A DNA stretch of 64,000 bases. It comes from Bin80 sp026709335. Lineage in GTDB: Bacteria; Bacteroidota; Rhodothermia; Rhodothermales; Bin80. The stretch covers positions 3,052,806 through 3,116,805 of the forward strand of contig OZ241385.1 of NCBI GenBank assembly GCA_965200825.1. The letters are read 5' to 3'. Shown here piece by piece: positions 36,897-46,161 of the stretch (position 1 is its first letter; every line of letters begins with the position of its first letter). The notes under the pieces were generated by a model. It saw only the letters and a list, made by a program, of their open reading frames with translations. It made no database searches and was not told the DNA's origin. The translations under genes were made by a program, and so were the position numbers.

Positions 36897-39800
36897 TCAA
36901 GGCACGAGTGTGATAGGTTGCTGAAGCAATGAGTTACCAGCCTGCATTCTGATCCAGTAGGTCCCCGGAGCAAGGCCGCGCAAATTCAGGTTGATCGCGT
37001 ATCCGCCCGCTTTTTGTATCTCGTCGGTGACATTCTGCACATGCTGACCCAGTAAATTGAAGAGCATAATTTGTACATGGGCTTCCTCGGGCAGAACATA
37101 GCTGAGGGTGGTTTCTTCAATGAATGGATTCGGAAAATTGGGATAAAGAATCAGATCAGTAGCCACCGGGACGGGCACGGCATTGTGTGCCGCTCGATAG
37201 TATTCGGCATCAAAGATGGTCCAATACCCGGTATCTGTTTTCTGTTTTCCATGAATCAGGTCAACGCGTAACTGATAGGGTTGACTTAATGATGTAAGGT
37301 CAAACCATGAATCAATGATTTCCAAAGTTTCGCCGGAAAAATCATCCTGCCCGGTATCTAACAATTCTTGATTAGGTCGTAGAGTCGTCCACAGGCTCCC
37401 GCCATCCTCAGTTACACTGACGCGCCCGACACTCCCCTCAGTAAGTTCGTAGGCGTGGCGGAGTCGCAACATGATTCGTTCTGAGGTATTCGAAAAGTAT
37501 ACCGGTTCAAGGACAATGGAAGATTGTTGATGTGAAAGAGCCGTTCTGGCCGAATACCCCTCGCCGAGTTTGCTCCAGACGCCACCAGGAGATGCATTGA
37601 ACAGTGCCGGGCGTGGATCTTCTGAGGATACGTATAATTTTAGGAGGCGTTCGGGAGATTCTCCGCCAAGGGATTGGGTATTGTTGTCAAAATCCCGCAC
37701 AGTGATGTAATAGCCCAGAATTCCGTCAGGTGGAAGTTCAGGCAACGGAATATCTGCATGATACCAATCCGGTGTGATCTCGTGAGGCGCAAATCTGTAG
37801 GTTCCCAAGATCTCCGGTTGTATAGATTCCAAATTATAGAGATGAAGTCGGACAGATTCAACTCCTAGGTCATCCGTCGCAGCGATCCGATAAGAGGTGG
37901 ATGTATCACCGGGCTTGATAAATTGATTGGTATGCGGGCCATACTCAATGACGGGGGCAATATTATCCACAGGAGGATCGATTAAGATGCGAGCATCCCG
38001 AACTATCCAGCCGGCAAAATTATGTGTGGATGCATTTGAATTACCTGCCCCGGTCCCAAATGCAAGCCGTGTGCTGACGTCAAATCTGTAGGAGTCCGGA
38101 GGAGCATCAGGAAGTGGTACACGGACGCGCCTCCAGCCAAAGCTTGAACCACCAAAGGCCGGCGTTCCAGCCAGAGGGTTGGAGGTTGTCTGGTCAATGG
38201 TTCCATTGTATTGCCATTGAGGCGTGGCAATAGTCCAGGAATGACCATTGTCCGTTGAAACCTGAATCTGTCCGCCATCATAAATGATGCCCCCGATCTC
38301 CCCCGGACCGGGTACCCCGATATTTTCAAAGTCATACCAATGCCAGAATTCGAGTTGTGCACCGGGATACCCGACAAGATTCACGTCAGGAAACGATAGC
38401 AGACTGATACCGGGTCGGTCATTGTAGGGCATATCCGGTGCGGTGGTCCAGAGATTTCCTGTGTGTCCAAAGGCATCGCGATCTAGCGCCCATTCTCCCT
38501 CCGTCAATCCCGGCCACTCGCCAGGATTCCATATTCCAAGTTCATTCGAACCGGGGAGAACATCGAGTCTGAGCAGAGGCATACTCTGAGGTGGAAAGTG
38601 GGATACATTCGGGGGATCTGCCACATCGGATGCAATGATTCGATACTCCATTTTCGTTCCGGGCAATAAATTTTCCGAAACATCCAAAAATGGAAGGTTA
38701 AACGTATAGGTGCCACCGCCTGCATCTGCCAAGGGAACTGTATCACTTAAGGTTCCCTGGTTGGCAGGGAAGGTTGCGGTATACCCAAGTACGACACGGG
38801 ATACCTCGTTGTCATCAGTGACCTGAATCGATAAGGGCAGGAGTGCTTCCTCCGGGGTTACATGTGTGATCGGTGTATACACGATAGATGGTGCCTGAGT
38901 GTCTCGGCCAAATCGTACGGTCCAAACTTCTTGGGGAGCTGACTTGGGCAGGAATACGGAGACTACGCTTGTCGAGGCCTGAAGGTAATAGTCCATTTTG
39001 GTGGTGGAGGGGGGCAGCCGGATCTCCCCTCTCCATTTCGTCCCTCCCCTGTATACGAGTGGAGTGTTCATGTACTCTCCCGAATCCGGGCGATAGTGGA
39101 CCACCGCACTGGTAATCGAAGCTCCGGAGACTCTGATATCGGCGTCTATTTTGACGGGATCAGTGATGTTGTAGATTTGACGAAGTGGCTCGTGCGAAAT
39201 GCTGGGAATCCCGAACTGCGAAGGAAGAAATCCTCTCGGCTCAAAGGTATTTATGATGTGAGAAGAGAACTCTCCGCTATAGAGTGCATTATCTGCCTGT
39301 AGGAGAGCCTCTGCCACATCAGCCAGCTTAAAATTGGGGCCGATATACGAAAAAGCAACCAAGTGCAGGCGATCTGCAATTTCGCGACCTATCTCCCCCC
39401 ATAATTTCATCATGAGCGCAGCCCAAGTCCTGCCATAGAAGTAGAAATTGCAACGAGCCACACATTCCTGGCGAATGGTATCGTGATGTTCATTTCTGTC
39501 GGCACGACGTCCTCCCCATGCAATTCCATCCCACGGGAAAACTTCTCGCCAGTCTCCCATTGGAACTTGTCCGCTCTCCATCAGGTGCCTTCGGTAAGAG
39601 ATTGCCCAGTAGTCTGAAAAACCCTCACTGAGGACACGTTGCTCGTACGTGAAATTGGAGGATCCAAAATAATGATGCATGATCACATGGCCGTATTCAT
39701 GGAGAATCACTCCTACATCTTCTGCGTCGTCCACTCCTCCGTCTCCAAAGCCTGCTATATATCTTCCCGGCTGGAACCAGGAATTGTCTTCCGATGTCGC

Positions 39801-40904
39801 ATGGGGGTCCACATTTAATGGGCGGGTTGGTGGGGGATGTCCAACATTCAGGTGCTCGACGTAGCGTTGGCTCTGGTCAATGAAGTAATATGCCATTACC
39901 GCCTCAAATCGATCATCGTTGCGCGTATACTTGAAATTATTCGGATCAGTCTCCACAGGAATGCTGGATCCGATAATACGTACCCAAGGGCCATTCAATT
40001 TATATCGCCCGTTCCCGTCTCGTTCAATCTCCTGGAGGGTAACGTTCTTGAGCAGGCTATTGAGAGTTGCATTATCTCGGTCATTGTTGTCAACATAATC
40101 TCCCCCATAGGGTTGGCCAGATGCAGTCAGCGGATCATGAAGCCATACGTATCCTTCTCCATCCAATCTTTCTTTGACCAGTTTAGAGTCGAATTGCATC
40201 ATGCGCTGATCCATCAGTTGAATCAACGATCCTGTATTGGCATCCAAAAGAACTTCCCATTCACCGTGTGAAGAGTCGGGCCATACAACGATCCGCCAGA
40301 TCAGTCGCGGCGGATCATCGGGAAGAACCAGAAGATCAGCAGGTCCTGAGGTTGCTCCATCCGGGGAAACTGCAAGCCGGGCCAGGGATTCAGCCTGAGA
40401 TGCACCGATCACAGGAACAGGGTTGAATGTACCAATTGCTTCCAGGTGAGGTGCATACCCACTGGTGGCCATAACAGGGAGCCCGGAACGATTCAGATTC
40501 ACATGCACAAAACGTCCATACACCTTGACCCCGGCCAGTGTTTGTTGAAAAGTCAGATGATGGGCTCCAATCGTTTCTTTCTCTTGAACCAACTCGAGTA
40601 CATTCGGGGTGAGGATCCCGAAAGTTTTTCCATCAGAAAGTAGCCATTTACGGGCAGTCGCCTCCGGGGTCGCTTCCGGAGTCATCTCCGGGCTTAATCG
40701 ATAGGCAGCCCGAAAAATCCCCAAACTTTCATCAATTCGTCCGTTTTCCACAGCAGTGCTTGGAAGGTACGTCCACATATTCTGGGTAACCACTGCAGAA
40801 CGTGAAGCAGGCGGGAGTTCTTCAATGGCTGCTGACCGATCCTGCCCGAACGCAGTCACGGTGCAAAAAAATGTAAAGACAGAAATGAGTGCACGAAGCC
40901 TCAT
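36897..40904 (-). CDS. giant secreted zinc metalloprotease (fungalysin/thermolysin-like) with T9SS sorting domain
   Basis: About 1335 residues. Signal peptide (MRLRALISVFTFFCTVTAFGQ); FTP/PepSY-type propeptide (~85-240, including FQQTLAGVKVYGRFVHVNL); catalytic domain with zinc motif VILHEYGHVIMHHYFG (~400) and downstream EGFSDYWA supplying the third ligand Glu. The catalytic His/Glu residues are all present. Two or more beta-sandwich domains follow (QVTDDNEVSRVVLGY, ATDDLGVESVRLHLYNL), then a T9SS type A sorting domain (NFPNPFIEETTLSYVLPEE ... GTYWIRMQAG). Extracellular protein degradation is the likely role. Lies 36 bp downstream of metK. Confidence 0.9.
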   Translation of the reverse strand: MRLRALISVFTFFCTVTAFGQDRSAAIEELPPASRSAVVTQNMWTYLPSTAVENGRIDESLGIFRAAYRLSPEMTPEATPEATARKWLLSDGKTFGILTPNVLELVQEKETIGAHHLTFQQTLAGVKVYGRFVHVNLNRSGLPVMATSGYAPHLEAIGTFNPVPVIGASQAESLARLAVSPDGATSGPADLLVLPDDPPRLIWRIVVWPDSSHGEWEVLLDANTGSLIQLMDQRMMQFDSKLVKERLDGEGYVWLHDPLTASGQPYGGDYVDNNDRDNATLNSLLKNVTLQEIERDGNGRYKLNGPWVRIIGSSIPVETDPNNFKYTRNDDRFEAVMAYYFIDQSQRYVEHLNVGHPPPTRPLNVDPHATSEDNSWFQPGRYIAGFGDGGVDDAEDVGVILHEYGHVIMHHYFGSSNFTYEQRVLSEGFSDYWAISYRRHLMESGQVPMGDWREVFPWDGIAWGGRRADRNEHHDTIRQECVARCNFYFYGRTWAALMMKLWGEIGREIADRLHLVAFSYIGPNFKLADVAEALLQADNALYSGEFSSHIINTFEPRGFLPSQFGIPSISHEPLRQIYNITDPVKIDADIRVSGASITSAVVHYRPDSGEYMNTPLVYRGGTKWRGEIRLPPSTTKMDYYLQASTSVVSVFLPKSAPQEVWTVRFGRDTQAPSIVYTPITHVTPEEALLPLSIQVTDDNEVSRVVLGYTATFPANQGTLSDTVPLADAGGGTYTFNLPFLDVSENLLPGTKMEYRIIASDVADPPNVSHFPPQSMPLLRLDVLPGSNELGIWNPGEWPGLTEGEWALDRDAFGHTGNLWTTAPDMPYNDRPGISLLSFPDVNLVGYPGAQLEFWHWYDFENIGVPGPGEIGGIIYDGGQIQVSTDNGHSWTIATPQWQYNGTIDQTTSNPLAGTPAFGGSSFGWRRVRVPLPDAPPDSYRFDVSTRLAFGTGAGNSNASTHNFAGWIVRDARILIDPPVDNIAPVIEYGPHTNQFIKPGDTSTSYRIAATDDLGVESVRLHLYNLESIQPEILGTYRFAPHEITPDWYHADIPLPELPPDGILGYYITVRDFDNNTQSLGGESPERLLKLYVSSEDPRPALFNASPGGVWSKLGEGYSARTALSHQQSSIVLEPVYFSNTSERIMLRLRHAYELTEGSVGRVSVTEDGGSLWTTLRPNQELLDTGQDDFSGETLEIIDSWFDLTSLSQPYQLRVDLIHGKQKTDTGYWTIFDAEYYRAAHNAVPVPVATDLILYPNFPNPFIEETTLSYVLPEEAHVQIMLFNLLGQHVQNVTDEIQKAGGYAINLNLRGLAPGTYWIRMQAGNSLLQQPITLVP

Positions 40905-40942
40905 CAAGTTCAGGCCGTTTACGGGTTAACTTATCCCGTGGC

Positions 40943-42172
40943 TTAGATGCCAGCGTACGCCCGTAGCTTCTCTTTCATATTCAAACGCTCCCATGGGAAT
41001 TGACTACGGCCAAAATGACCATAGGTAGCGGTCTCCTTGTAGATGGCTTTCCTGAGTTTAAGGTTTTCAATGATAGAAGCCGGTTTCATGTCAAAATTTT
41101 TCTCCACAATTTCTGTCAGATCTTGATCAGAAAAGCCATATTTTTGTGCTGTTCCCGAAGAGTCAATGAATATGGATACCGGTTTAGCTTCCCCGATCAT
41201 GTAAGCCAACTGAACGGCAACCATATCGGCTAATTCGGCTGCGACAAGATTCTTAGCAATATGGCGCGCAGCGTATGCAGCAGATCGATCCACTTTCGTG
41301 GGGTCTTTCCCACTGAATGCACCACCTCCGTGTGCGCCACGCCCTCCATAGGTATCTACAATAATCTTGCGTCCGGTAAGTCCAGCATCTGCGTGGGGGC
41401 CTCCTTCAACGAACTTCGTCTTTTCATTCACATACAGAGTAAATTCTTCATCAATCAAATTTTTGTCAATCAAATTTTTGTCAATCATGGGGGATAGCAA
41501 GTGATCTCTTATATCTCTTTTGATCTCTTGCTTTTGTACACATGGATCGTGTTGTGTAGCGATTACAATCGTATCAATTCTTTGCGGGATGCGCCCTTCC
41601 GGGTTATATTCAATGGTTACCTGGCTTTTCGAGTCCGGGCGCAGGTAGTTCATCTTATCTCCAGTTTTACGGATATTGGCCAGCTCTTGAACAAGACGGT
41701 GAGCATATACAAGCGGCATTGGCATCAGTATCGGTATACCGTTGTCTAAGTATTCCACCTCCCGGCAGGCATATCCAAACATCATGCCCTGATCACCAGC
41801 CCCCAATTCTTCCGGCTCTCCTTCTTTCGAATCTCCCCCATCTACGCCCTCAGCTATCTCCTCGCTTTGTCCATGAATGAGATCAGTCACTTTAACGGTA
41901 TCCGCGCAAAATTTAAGGTCCGGGTTAGTATAGCCGATGTCATGAATAACATCTCGGGCAACCTCTTCATGATTGATCCGAGCATAACGATGGGACGGAG
42001 CACGTACCTCTCCGGCTAGGATAACATTGTTTAAGGTTACCATAGTTTCCACGGCAACACGACTTTCTGGATCAAGCTTTAGGTATTCATCCAAGATTGC
42101 ATCTGAGATCTGGTCAGCGACTTTGTCAGGATGGCCTTCGGATACTGACTCAGATGTAAACAAGTACTCCAT
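40943..42172 (-). CDS. metK: S-adenosylmethionine synthetase
   Basis: 409 residues, ~25 more than E. coli MetK. Family motifs: FTSESVSEGHPDKVADQISDA (N-terminus, in part), GAGDQGMMFGYA (ATP site), GGPHADAGLTGRKIIVDTYGG (in part) and GGGAFSGKDPTKVDRSAAYAAR (in part). Makes SAM from methionine and ATP. The extra residues include an internal duplication, IDKNL twice in a row (~210-220), caused by a 15-bp tandem repeat. Upstream DNA also has tandem repeats and a structured element. Transcribed toward the protease and ahcY. Confidence 0.96.
   Translation of the reverse strand: MEYLFTSESVSEGHPDKVADQISDAILDEYLKLDPESRVAVETMVTLNNVILAGEVRAPSHRYARINHEEVARDVIHDIGYTNPDLKFCADTVKVTDLIHGQSEEIAEGVDGGDSKEGEPEELGAGDQGMMFGYACREVEYLDNGIPILMPMPLVYAHRLVQELANIRKTGDKMNYLRPDSKSQVTIEYNPEGRIPQRIDTIVIATQHDPCVQKQEIKRDIRDHLLSPMIDKNLIDKNLIDEEFTLYVNEKTKFVEGGPHADAGLTGRKIIVDTYGGRGAHGGGAFSGKDPTKVDRSAAYAARHIAKNLVAAELADMVAVQLAYMIGEAKPVSIFIDSSGTAQKYGFSDQDLTEIVEKNFDMKPASIIENLKLRKAIYKETATYGHFGRSQFPWERLNMKEKLRAYAGI
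41451..41487. repeat. 15-bp tandem repeat inside metK
   Basis: The unit TCAATCAAATTTTTG is repeated about 2.4 times, coding on the minus strand for IDKNL-IDKNL-ID. In frame, and in a loop that varies among MetK proteins, so it is tolerated. Confidence 0.85.
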
Positions 42173-42191
42173 AAGAAATATAGAATTAAGT

Positions 42192-42365
42192 TGAGTATAA
42201 AAGGTGAGTATAAAAGAGGTTCTTGCAAAGCCTCTATTTTTGGACAGAAAAGCTCCCTCAGGTGCTTTCAGAGCAAATTTTATGCTCGATTTTGGAGGTT
42301 TTGCAAAAGGCTCAAAATTAAGCGAATATTATTTTTAAGTAATTAAATTTTAAGTAATTAAATTT
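42192..42365. repeat. short tandem repeats in the metK-acpP intergenic region
   Basis: Two tandem pairs: a 13-bp unit TGAGTATAAAAG(G/A) at 42192-42217 and an exact 15-bp unit TAAGTAATTAAATTT at 42336-42365. They bracket the ~98-bp structured element. They may mark replication slippage or set promoter spacing for metK. Confidence 0.7.
42216..42313. repeat. ~98-bp palindromic structured element, copy A
   Basis: Terminal inverted repeats based on CTTGCAAAGCCTC / GAGGTTTTGCAA enclose an inner hairpin TGCTTTCAGAGCA. A related copy lies at 49374-49468 with the same three-stem layout and paired base changes in the middle stem. Could be a MITE/REP-like repeat or a structured RNA; on the minus strand it lies in the metK leader. 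It does not match SAM-I or SAM-II riboswitches as I know them. Confidence 0.55.
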
Positions 42366-42548
42366 TCGAACAGGTGTTGTACAAAGAGGGTTAAACCGGA
42401 GGGCCTGTGGCAGAGTACAAGATCTGTTCGTACGAATAGTTGTACAAATTTGCCGTAATTTGGTTTATTTATATGTCCGCACGAACGTATATATGCGCGT
42501 CACTGCGGTATTTTGAATTTTCACAAACAAGCTTACATCAGCAAAAAC

Positions 42549-42785
42549 ATGTCAGAACTTGCAGATAAGGTCAAGGCACTCGTGGTAGATAAACTGGGGG
42601 TTGCGGAGGATTCAATTTCTCCAGATGCTTCCTTCTCCGATGATCTGGGAGCAGACTCCCTTGATACAGTTGAATTAATTATGGAATTTGAGAAGGAATT
42701 CAACGTCAGTATCCCGGATGAGGATGCTGAGAAGATTGCTACTGTCGGGGATGCGATAGATTATCTCACCGAGAAGAGTGGATAG
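42549..42785 (+). CDS. acpP: acyl carrier protein
   Basis: 78 residues from ATG 42549 (MSELADKVKALVVDKLG); a longer frame to 42513 adds 12 residues not seen in the family. The phosphopantetheine attachment site DLGADSLDTVELIMEFE is complete, with Ser as the modified residue. Carries acyl chains in type II fatty acid synthesis. The next gene is fabF, 26 bp downstream, the standard pairing. Confidence 0.97.
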   Translation: MSELADKVKALVVDKLGVAEDSISPDASFSDDLGADSLDTVELIMEFEKEFNVSIPDEDAEKIATVGDAIDYLTEKSG

Positions 42786-42811
42786 CAGTTGTCATCATAA
42801 AGCCTTTGGGC

Positions 42812-44077
42812 ATGGCGATTCAAAACGAGCCGGGCCGTGTTGTCGTGACGGGAATGGGAGCATTGACTCCCCTAGGGCATTCTCCAGATGAATTCTGGGA
42901 AGGGCTTATGGTGGGCAGAAGTGGTGCTGCACCGATTACCCATTTTGATGCAGAACACTTCGCCACGAAGTTCGCCTGTGAGTTGAAGGGGTTTGACCCG
43001 CTCAATTACTTTGAACCGCGTGAAGCTCGAAAAATGGATCCGTTCGCCCAGTACGGGATGGCTGCCGCCATTCAGGCTGTTGAGGATTCCGGGTTGAATC
43101 CGGACCGGATGACACAGGATCAACGAGATCGTATCGCGGTAATCATTGGTAGTGGAATCGGGGGAATTCAGGTATTTCATGAGCAAACTGCAGCTTATAT
43201 CGATAAGGGGCCGCGCCGCATTTCACCGTTTTTTATCCCGAAGTTGATCCCGGACATTGTAAGCGGGCATATTTCGATCCGGTATAAATTTCGTGGCCCC
43301 AATTACTGTGTGGTCAGCGCCTGTGCGACCGGGAATAACAATATCGGAGATGCCTACATGATGCTCCAGTGCGGAATGATTGATGCTGCATTGTGCGGAG
43401 GTGCTGAAGCAGCAGTTAGCGAGTTAGGGATTGGAGGATTTAATGCTCTTCGAGCGCTGTCAACTCGCAATGACGATCCTGCGACCGCCAGCCGCCCCTT
43501 TGACAAGACACGTGATGGATTTGTTCTCGGTGAGGGAGCAGGTGTACTGGTCATCGAAACACTGAAGCATGCGCAGGAGCGTGGGGCACGTATCTACGCC
43601 GAAATTATAGGGATAGGGATGAGTGGAGATGCAAATCATATCACGGCTCCCGATCCGGAGGGAACTGGTGCGACTCTGGCGATGCGTAATATGTTGACAG
43701 ATGCACGACTGCATCCTGAAGATGTGGATTATCTGAACATGCACGGGACTTCCACTCCACTTGGAGACACTGCTGAAACCAAATCCATCAAGGCGGTATT
43801 TGGCTCACACGCCTATAAAATGAGCCTGTCTTCTACCAAAAGTATGACAGGTCATCTACTCGGGGCTGCAGGTGCAGTGGAGGCTATTGCCACAATTCAG
43901 GCGATCTGCAATGATCGGGTGCCACCGACCATCAATTTTGTTCATCCCGACCTAGATTGTGACCTCGATTACACGTTCAACCAGCCAAAGAATCGCCCCG
44001 TCAGCGTGGCCGTTTCAAATGCATTCGGCTTTGGTGGTCACAACACATCCATTGCGTTCAGGGAGTTTATCGCCTGA
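42812..44077 (+). CDS. fabF: 3-oxoacyl-[acyl-carrier-protein] synthase II
   Basis: 421 residues from ATG 42812 (a TTG at 42806 is also open). Thiolase-fold KAS enzyme with nucleophile Cys in VVSACATGNNNIGDAYMM (~residue 170), and catalytic His in NMHGTSTPLGD and KSMTGHLLGAAGAVEA. Extends malonyl-ACP condensations in fatty acid elongation. rnc, which normally follows acpP-fabF in this phylum, is missing; accessory sequence begins right after the stop. Confidence 0.97.
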   Translation: MAIQNEPGRVVVTGMGALTPLGHSPDEFWEGLMVGRSGAAPITHFDAEHFATKFACELKGFDPLNYFEPREARKMDPFAQYGMAAAIQAVEDSGLNPDRMTQDQRDRIAVIIGSGIGGIQVFHEQTAAYIDKGPRRISPFFIPKLIPDIVSGHISIRYKFRGPNYCVVSACATGNNNIGDAYMMLQCGMIDAALCGGAEAAVSELGIGGFNALRALSTRNDDPATASRPFDKTRDGFVLGEGAGVLVIETLKHAQERGARIYAEIIGIGMSGDANHITAPDPEGTGATLAMRNMLTDARLHPEDVDYLNMHGTSTPLGDTAETKSIKAVFGSHAYKMSLSSTKSMTGHLLGAAGAVEAIATIQAICNDRVPPTINFVHPDLDCDLDYTFNQPKNRPVSVAVSNAFGFGGHNTSIAFREFIA

Positions 44078-44280
44078 ATCGGGGGTCAAGTTCATAAAAC
44101 GCCGGTACCGCTCCCCGCGGATCATACTGGTGCGTCAGGTTTTCTTCAAGGATAGAGCCGGGGATCCGATCCCGACTTTGACGGTTTCGCTTTTTTGGGT
44201 TTTAAAACGTTATTTCTGTGGGTTCCAGCACAGGTTTTTGAGTCTCATTTGTAGCGTTCAGTTTTTCCAGAAATCTTGCC

Positions 44281-44320
44281 TGGAAGCCTCTGTGCGAAAG
44301 GTAACCGTCGAAGTCAGGAT
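44281..44320. repeat. 40-bp repeat, left copy
   Basis: Matches 59471-59510 at 39 of 40 positions in the same orientation (begins TGGAAGC, ends GTCAGGAT); weaker similarity extends ~10 bp leftward. At 59471 it is the upstream flank of ATPase copy 4. Here no ATPase gene lies to its left, so it may be the scar of a lost copy. Confidence 0.8.
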
Positions 44321-44534
44321 AAGTGCCGATATGTTGGCAGTCCATATCACAGGATCATTCATGTTCAGGGGATAAACCCAAAGAACAGACCGGGAAAGAC
44401 TCCATGCCCCACGAGTTTGCAGAAAAATCAGAGCCTTGTTGAAGAGTGGCTCTGAAATGCCATCCGTCAAGGGAATTTCGGCGAATTTGACGGGGGATTC
44501 CCCCGCGTCGTATGGCATGAAGAAGATGGCAGAT

Positions 44535-44578
44535 CTGAACTTCCCCCCTAATCCGGGGTTTTTAGGGGGGAAGTTCAG
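44535..44578. repeat. 17-bp perfect inverted repeat with 10-nt loop
   Basis: Arms at 44535-44551 (CTGAACTTCCCCCCTAA) and 44562-44578 are exact reverse complements. The C6/G6 stem is very stable. No T-run follows on either strand, so terminator function is weak; it resembles a mobile palindromic unit. A gene fragment starts at its right edge. Confidence 0.85.
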
Positions 44579-44749
44579 GTGCAAGATCTTTTGCTGCTGA
44601 ATTACTGGCGCCGAGTGGGCGTACATAAAGATATTGAACAGGATCAGATTTATGACCTTGCTGAAGAGCTAGGTGTGTCCGAATTTACCGTCCAGTGGCA
44701 AATACAAAATCACGAAATTGCCAGAATATCACCATACCCACAGTGGTAG
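44579..44749 (+). pseudogene. short gene fragment, possibly the C-terminus of an ImmA/IrrE-type metallopeptidase
   Basis: A 56-codon frame from GTG 44579 to TAG 44747-44749 reads VQDLLLLNYWRRVGVHKD, then QIYDLAEELGVSEFTVQWQIQNHEI (in part). The segment LAEELGVSEFTVQWQI has the helix-turn-helix-like end found in ImmA/IrrE proteases. No HExxH motif is present, so only a tail remains. Identification is tentative. Confidence 0.35.
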
Positions 44750-44901
44750 TTTTTGCTTGATCAAGTTGCCTAGTGGTGAACACCCCCCTTGGGTAATCGG
44801 ATTCAGTAAGAACACAGATCGAATTAACGGGAAGATACACTCAGATTGACGTTGATTTTAGACCTGTTTCTGCGCGTTTGAGGTAAATTGCGGAATAAAT
44901 G

Positions 44902-46110
44902 TCAGAATTCTCTGGATCCTACCCCAGAGTTCCGCTCGTGTGATGGGGGAGAATCGACTGGGGACGCGTGGGGAATTTCAATTCGCTCACGGGCATAGTT
45001 CGAGATCAGCCAGGTACGCATGGATGGAATCGGGATACTGTAGACTTCATCTTGGCTGTGCAATATCCCGCGCTCTACTGCTTTGGTAAACAAACTCCTC
45101 GCCTTATCTGGATCGTCGCACTCCTGTGATAAAACTTCTATAACATCTTCCTTATAAAGTCCTTTGCCTGGTGCAATGTTTTTGATCAGTCTTGCCAAGC
45201 TACCACGTTCTCTTCCGCTGATCCCCTTTGCACGTTGTTTATAATACGCTTCACGTCTGTCCTCCCCCAATTTATACACGACTTCCAGTCCCACAGAGGT
45301 CATGTTTCCATCATCTTTCCAGATTTGCTTTGCTGCGGCATCTCCATACGCCGAAATATGCTGAGGCCAGCCATGTGTTTTTTGCGCAATCGCATCAATC
45401 CAAGGATCAGGATCCCCCTTCGCGCCTCCTTCTTTGAGAAGCCAATCATGGATGGCTGCGCGTTCAGAATCTTTGCCCAACGATCCCAACTCCACGAAAC
45501 ACCCTCCTTTGAATCTCGAAATCCCAAGTAAGCGGAAGGCCTCTTCTGTCTGCCCCAATCCCGCTGCTAGCAAGATGATAGGATGATTGACCTTGCCATT
45601 ATGAAGCTTGTTCAAGGTCGATGCCACTGCAGACTCATTCGAGGTATTGAAGAAACGACCAACATACTGGGCTTCATCGAGTACTAAAAGCACCCCTTTC
45701 CTAGGATTCATGTTTTCAAGGATGTGGGGCACGCTTGAATCCCCTGCAATTTCTTTGATCCGCTCTGCACCCAACAGCTTTACATCAGCTTTTACAGCGG
45801 TTTGCTTGCGAGAAACATAAGGTTTACCTAGCGTTTGCGCCATCTGGACAGGATCGTGCAAGTCATCGTAATTGATTTCAATGACATCCCATCGATGCTC
45901 CAATGCATCCAGGGCCATTTCCTCCAACAGAGCCGTCTTTCCCGCGCCGGGTGCACCCTGGATCAGCATAGTCGTCCTGCCAGCCCCCGTCGTCATTGCA
46001 AGATTCATAAGGTCATTGAAATCATGCAAAATCTGTGTCCGCCCATGGAAGTATTTCGCGGGTCCTCGGTCAGCGACAATATTTGATATGCGGGAGATAT
46101 CGGGAGACAT
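44902..46110 (-). CDS. P-loop AAA+/STAND-like ATPase, paralog 1 (N-type A, C-type X)
   Basis: About 402 residues from MSPD at 46110, the start common to all four paralogs; an in-frame ATG at 46146 exists but is out of frame in copies 2 and 4. Walker A GAPGAGKT (~52-59), Walker B VLLVLDEAQ (~140-148), then ILLAAGLG and a conserved HGWPQHISAYGDAAAKQI (~246-263), and a C-terminal winged-helix-like part ending PIPSMRTWLISNYARER. Overall similar to Orc1/Cdc6- or STAND-like bacterial ATPases; no signal, no membrane helix, function unknown. N-half matches copy 4, C-half matches copy 2 almost exactly. Tail after RER is variable. Confidence 0.8.
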   Translation of the reverse strand: MSPDISRISNIVADRGPAKYFHGRTQILHDFNDLMNLAMTTGAGRTTMLIQGAPGAGKTALLEEMALDALEHRWDVIEINYDDLHDPVQMAQTLGKPYVSRKQTAVKADVKLLGAERIKEIAGDSSVPHILENMNPRKGVLLVLDEAQYVGRFFNTSNESAVASTLNKLHNGKVNHPIILLAAGLGQTEEAFRLLGISRFKGGCFVELGSLGKDSERAAIHDWLLKEGGAKGDPDPWIDAIAQKTHGWPQHISAYGDAAAKQIWKDDGNMTSVGLEVVYKLGEDRREAYYKQRAKGISGRERGSLARLIKNIAPGKGLYKEDVIEVLSQECDDPDKARSLFTKAVERGILHSQDEVYSIPIPSMRTWLISNYARERIEIPHASPVDSPPSHERNSGVGSREF

Positions 46111-46161
46111 TACTAAGGAAATACTGTCTGGAAAACCATTGGACATATTCGAGATTCCAAA

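Larger units (their letters stand above)
44078..44901. other. gene-poor junction between fabF and the ATPase cluster
   Basis: Holds, in order, a short basic open frame after fabF (FIKRRYRSPRIILVRQVFFK) that could be the start of a lost rnc, a 40-bp repeat shared with 59471-59510, a 17-bp perfect hairpin and a 56-codon gene fragment, then the conserved 3' flank of the ATPase units from ~44851. Looks like a site of repeated insertion and deletion. Confidence 0.5.

Noticed and set aside
42216..42313. SAM riboswitch in the metK leader
   Set aside because: The stems do not match SAM-I or SAM-II consensus features I can recall, and a second copy lies far from any methionine gene.
44258..44626. 122-codon minus-strand frame in the fabF-ATPase junction
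   Set aside because: It runs through the 40-bp repeat and the hairpin, and its translation shares only the repeat-derived stretch with the frame at 59454-59663.
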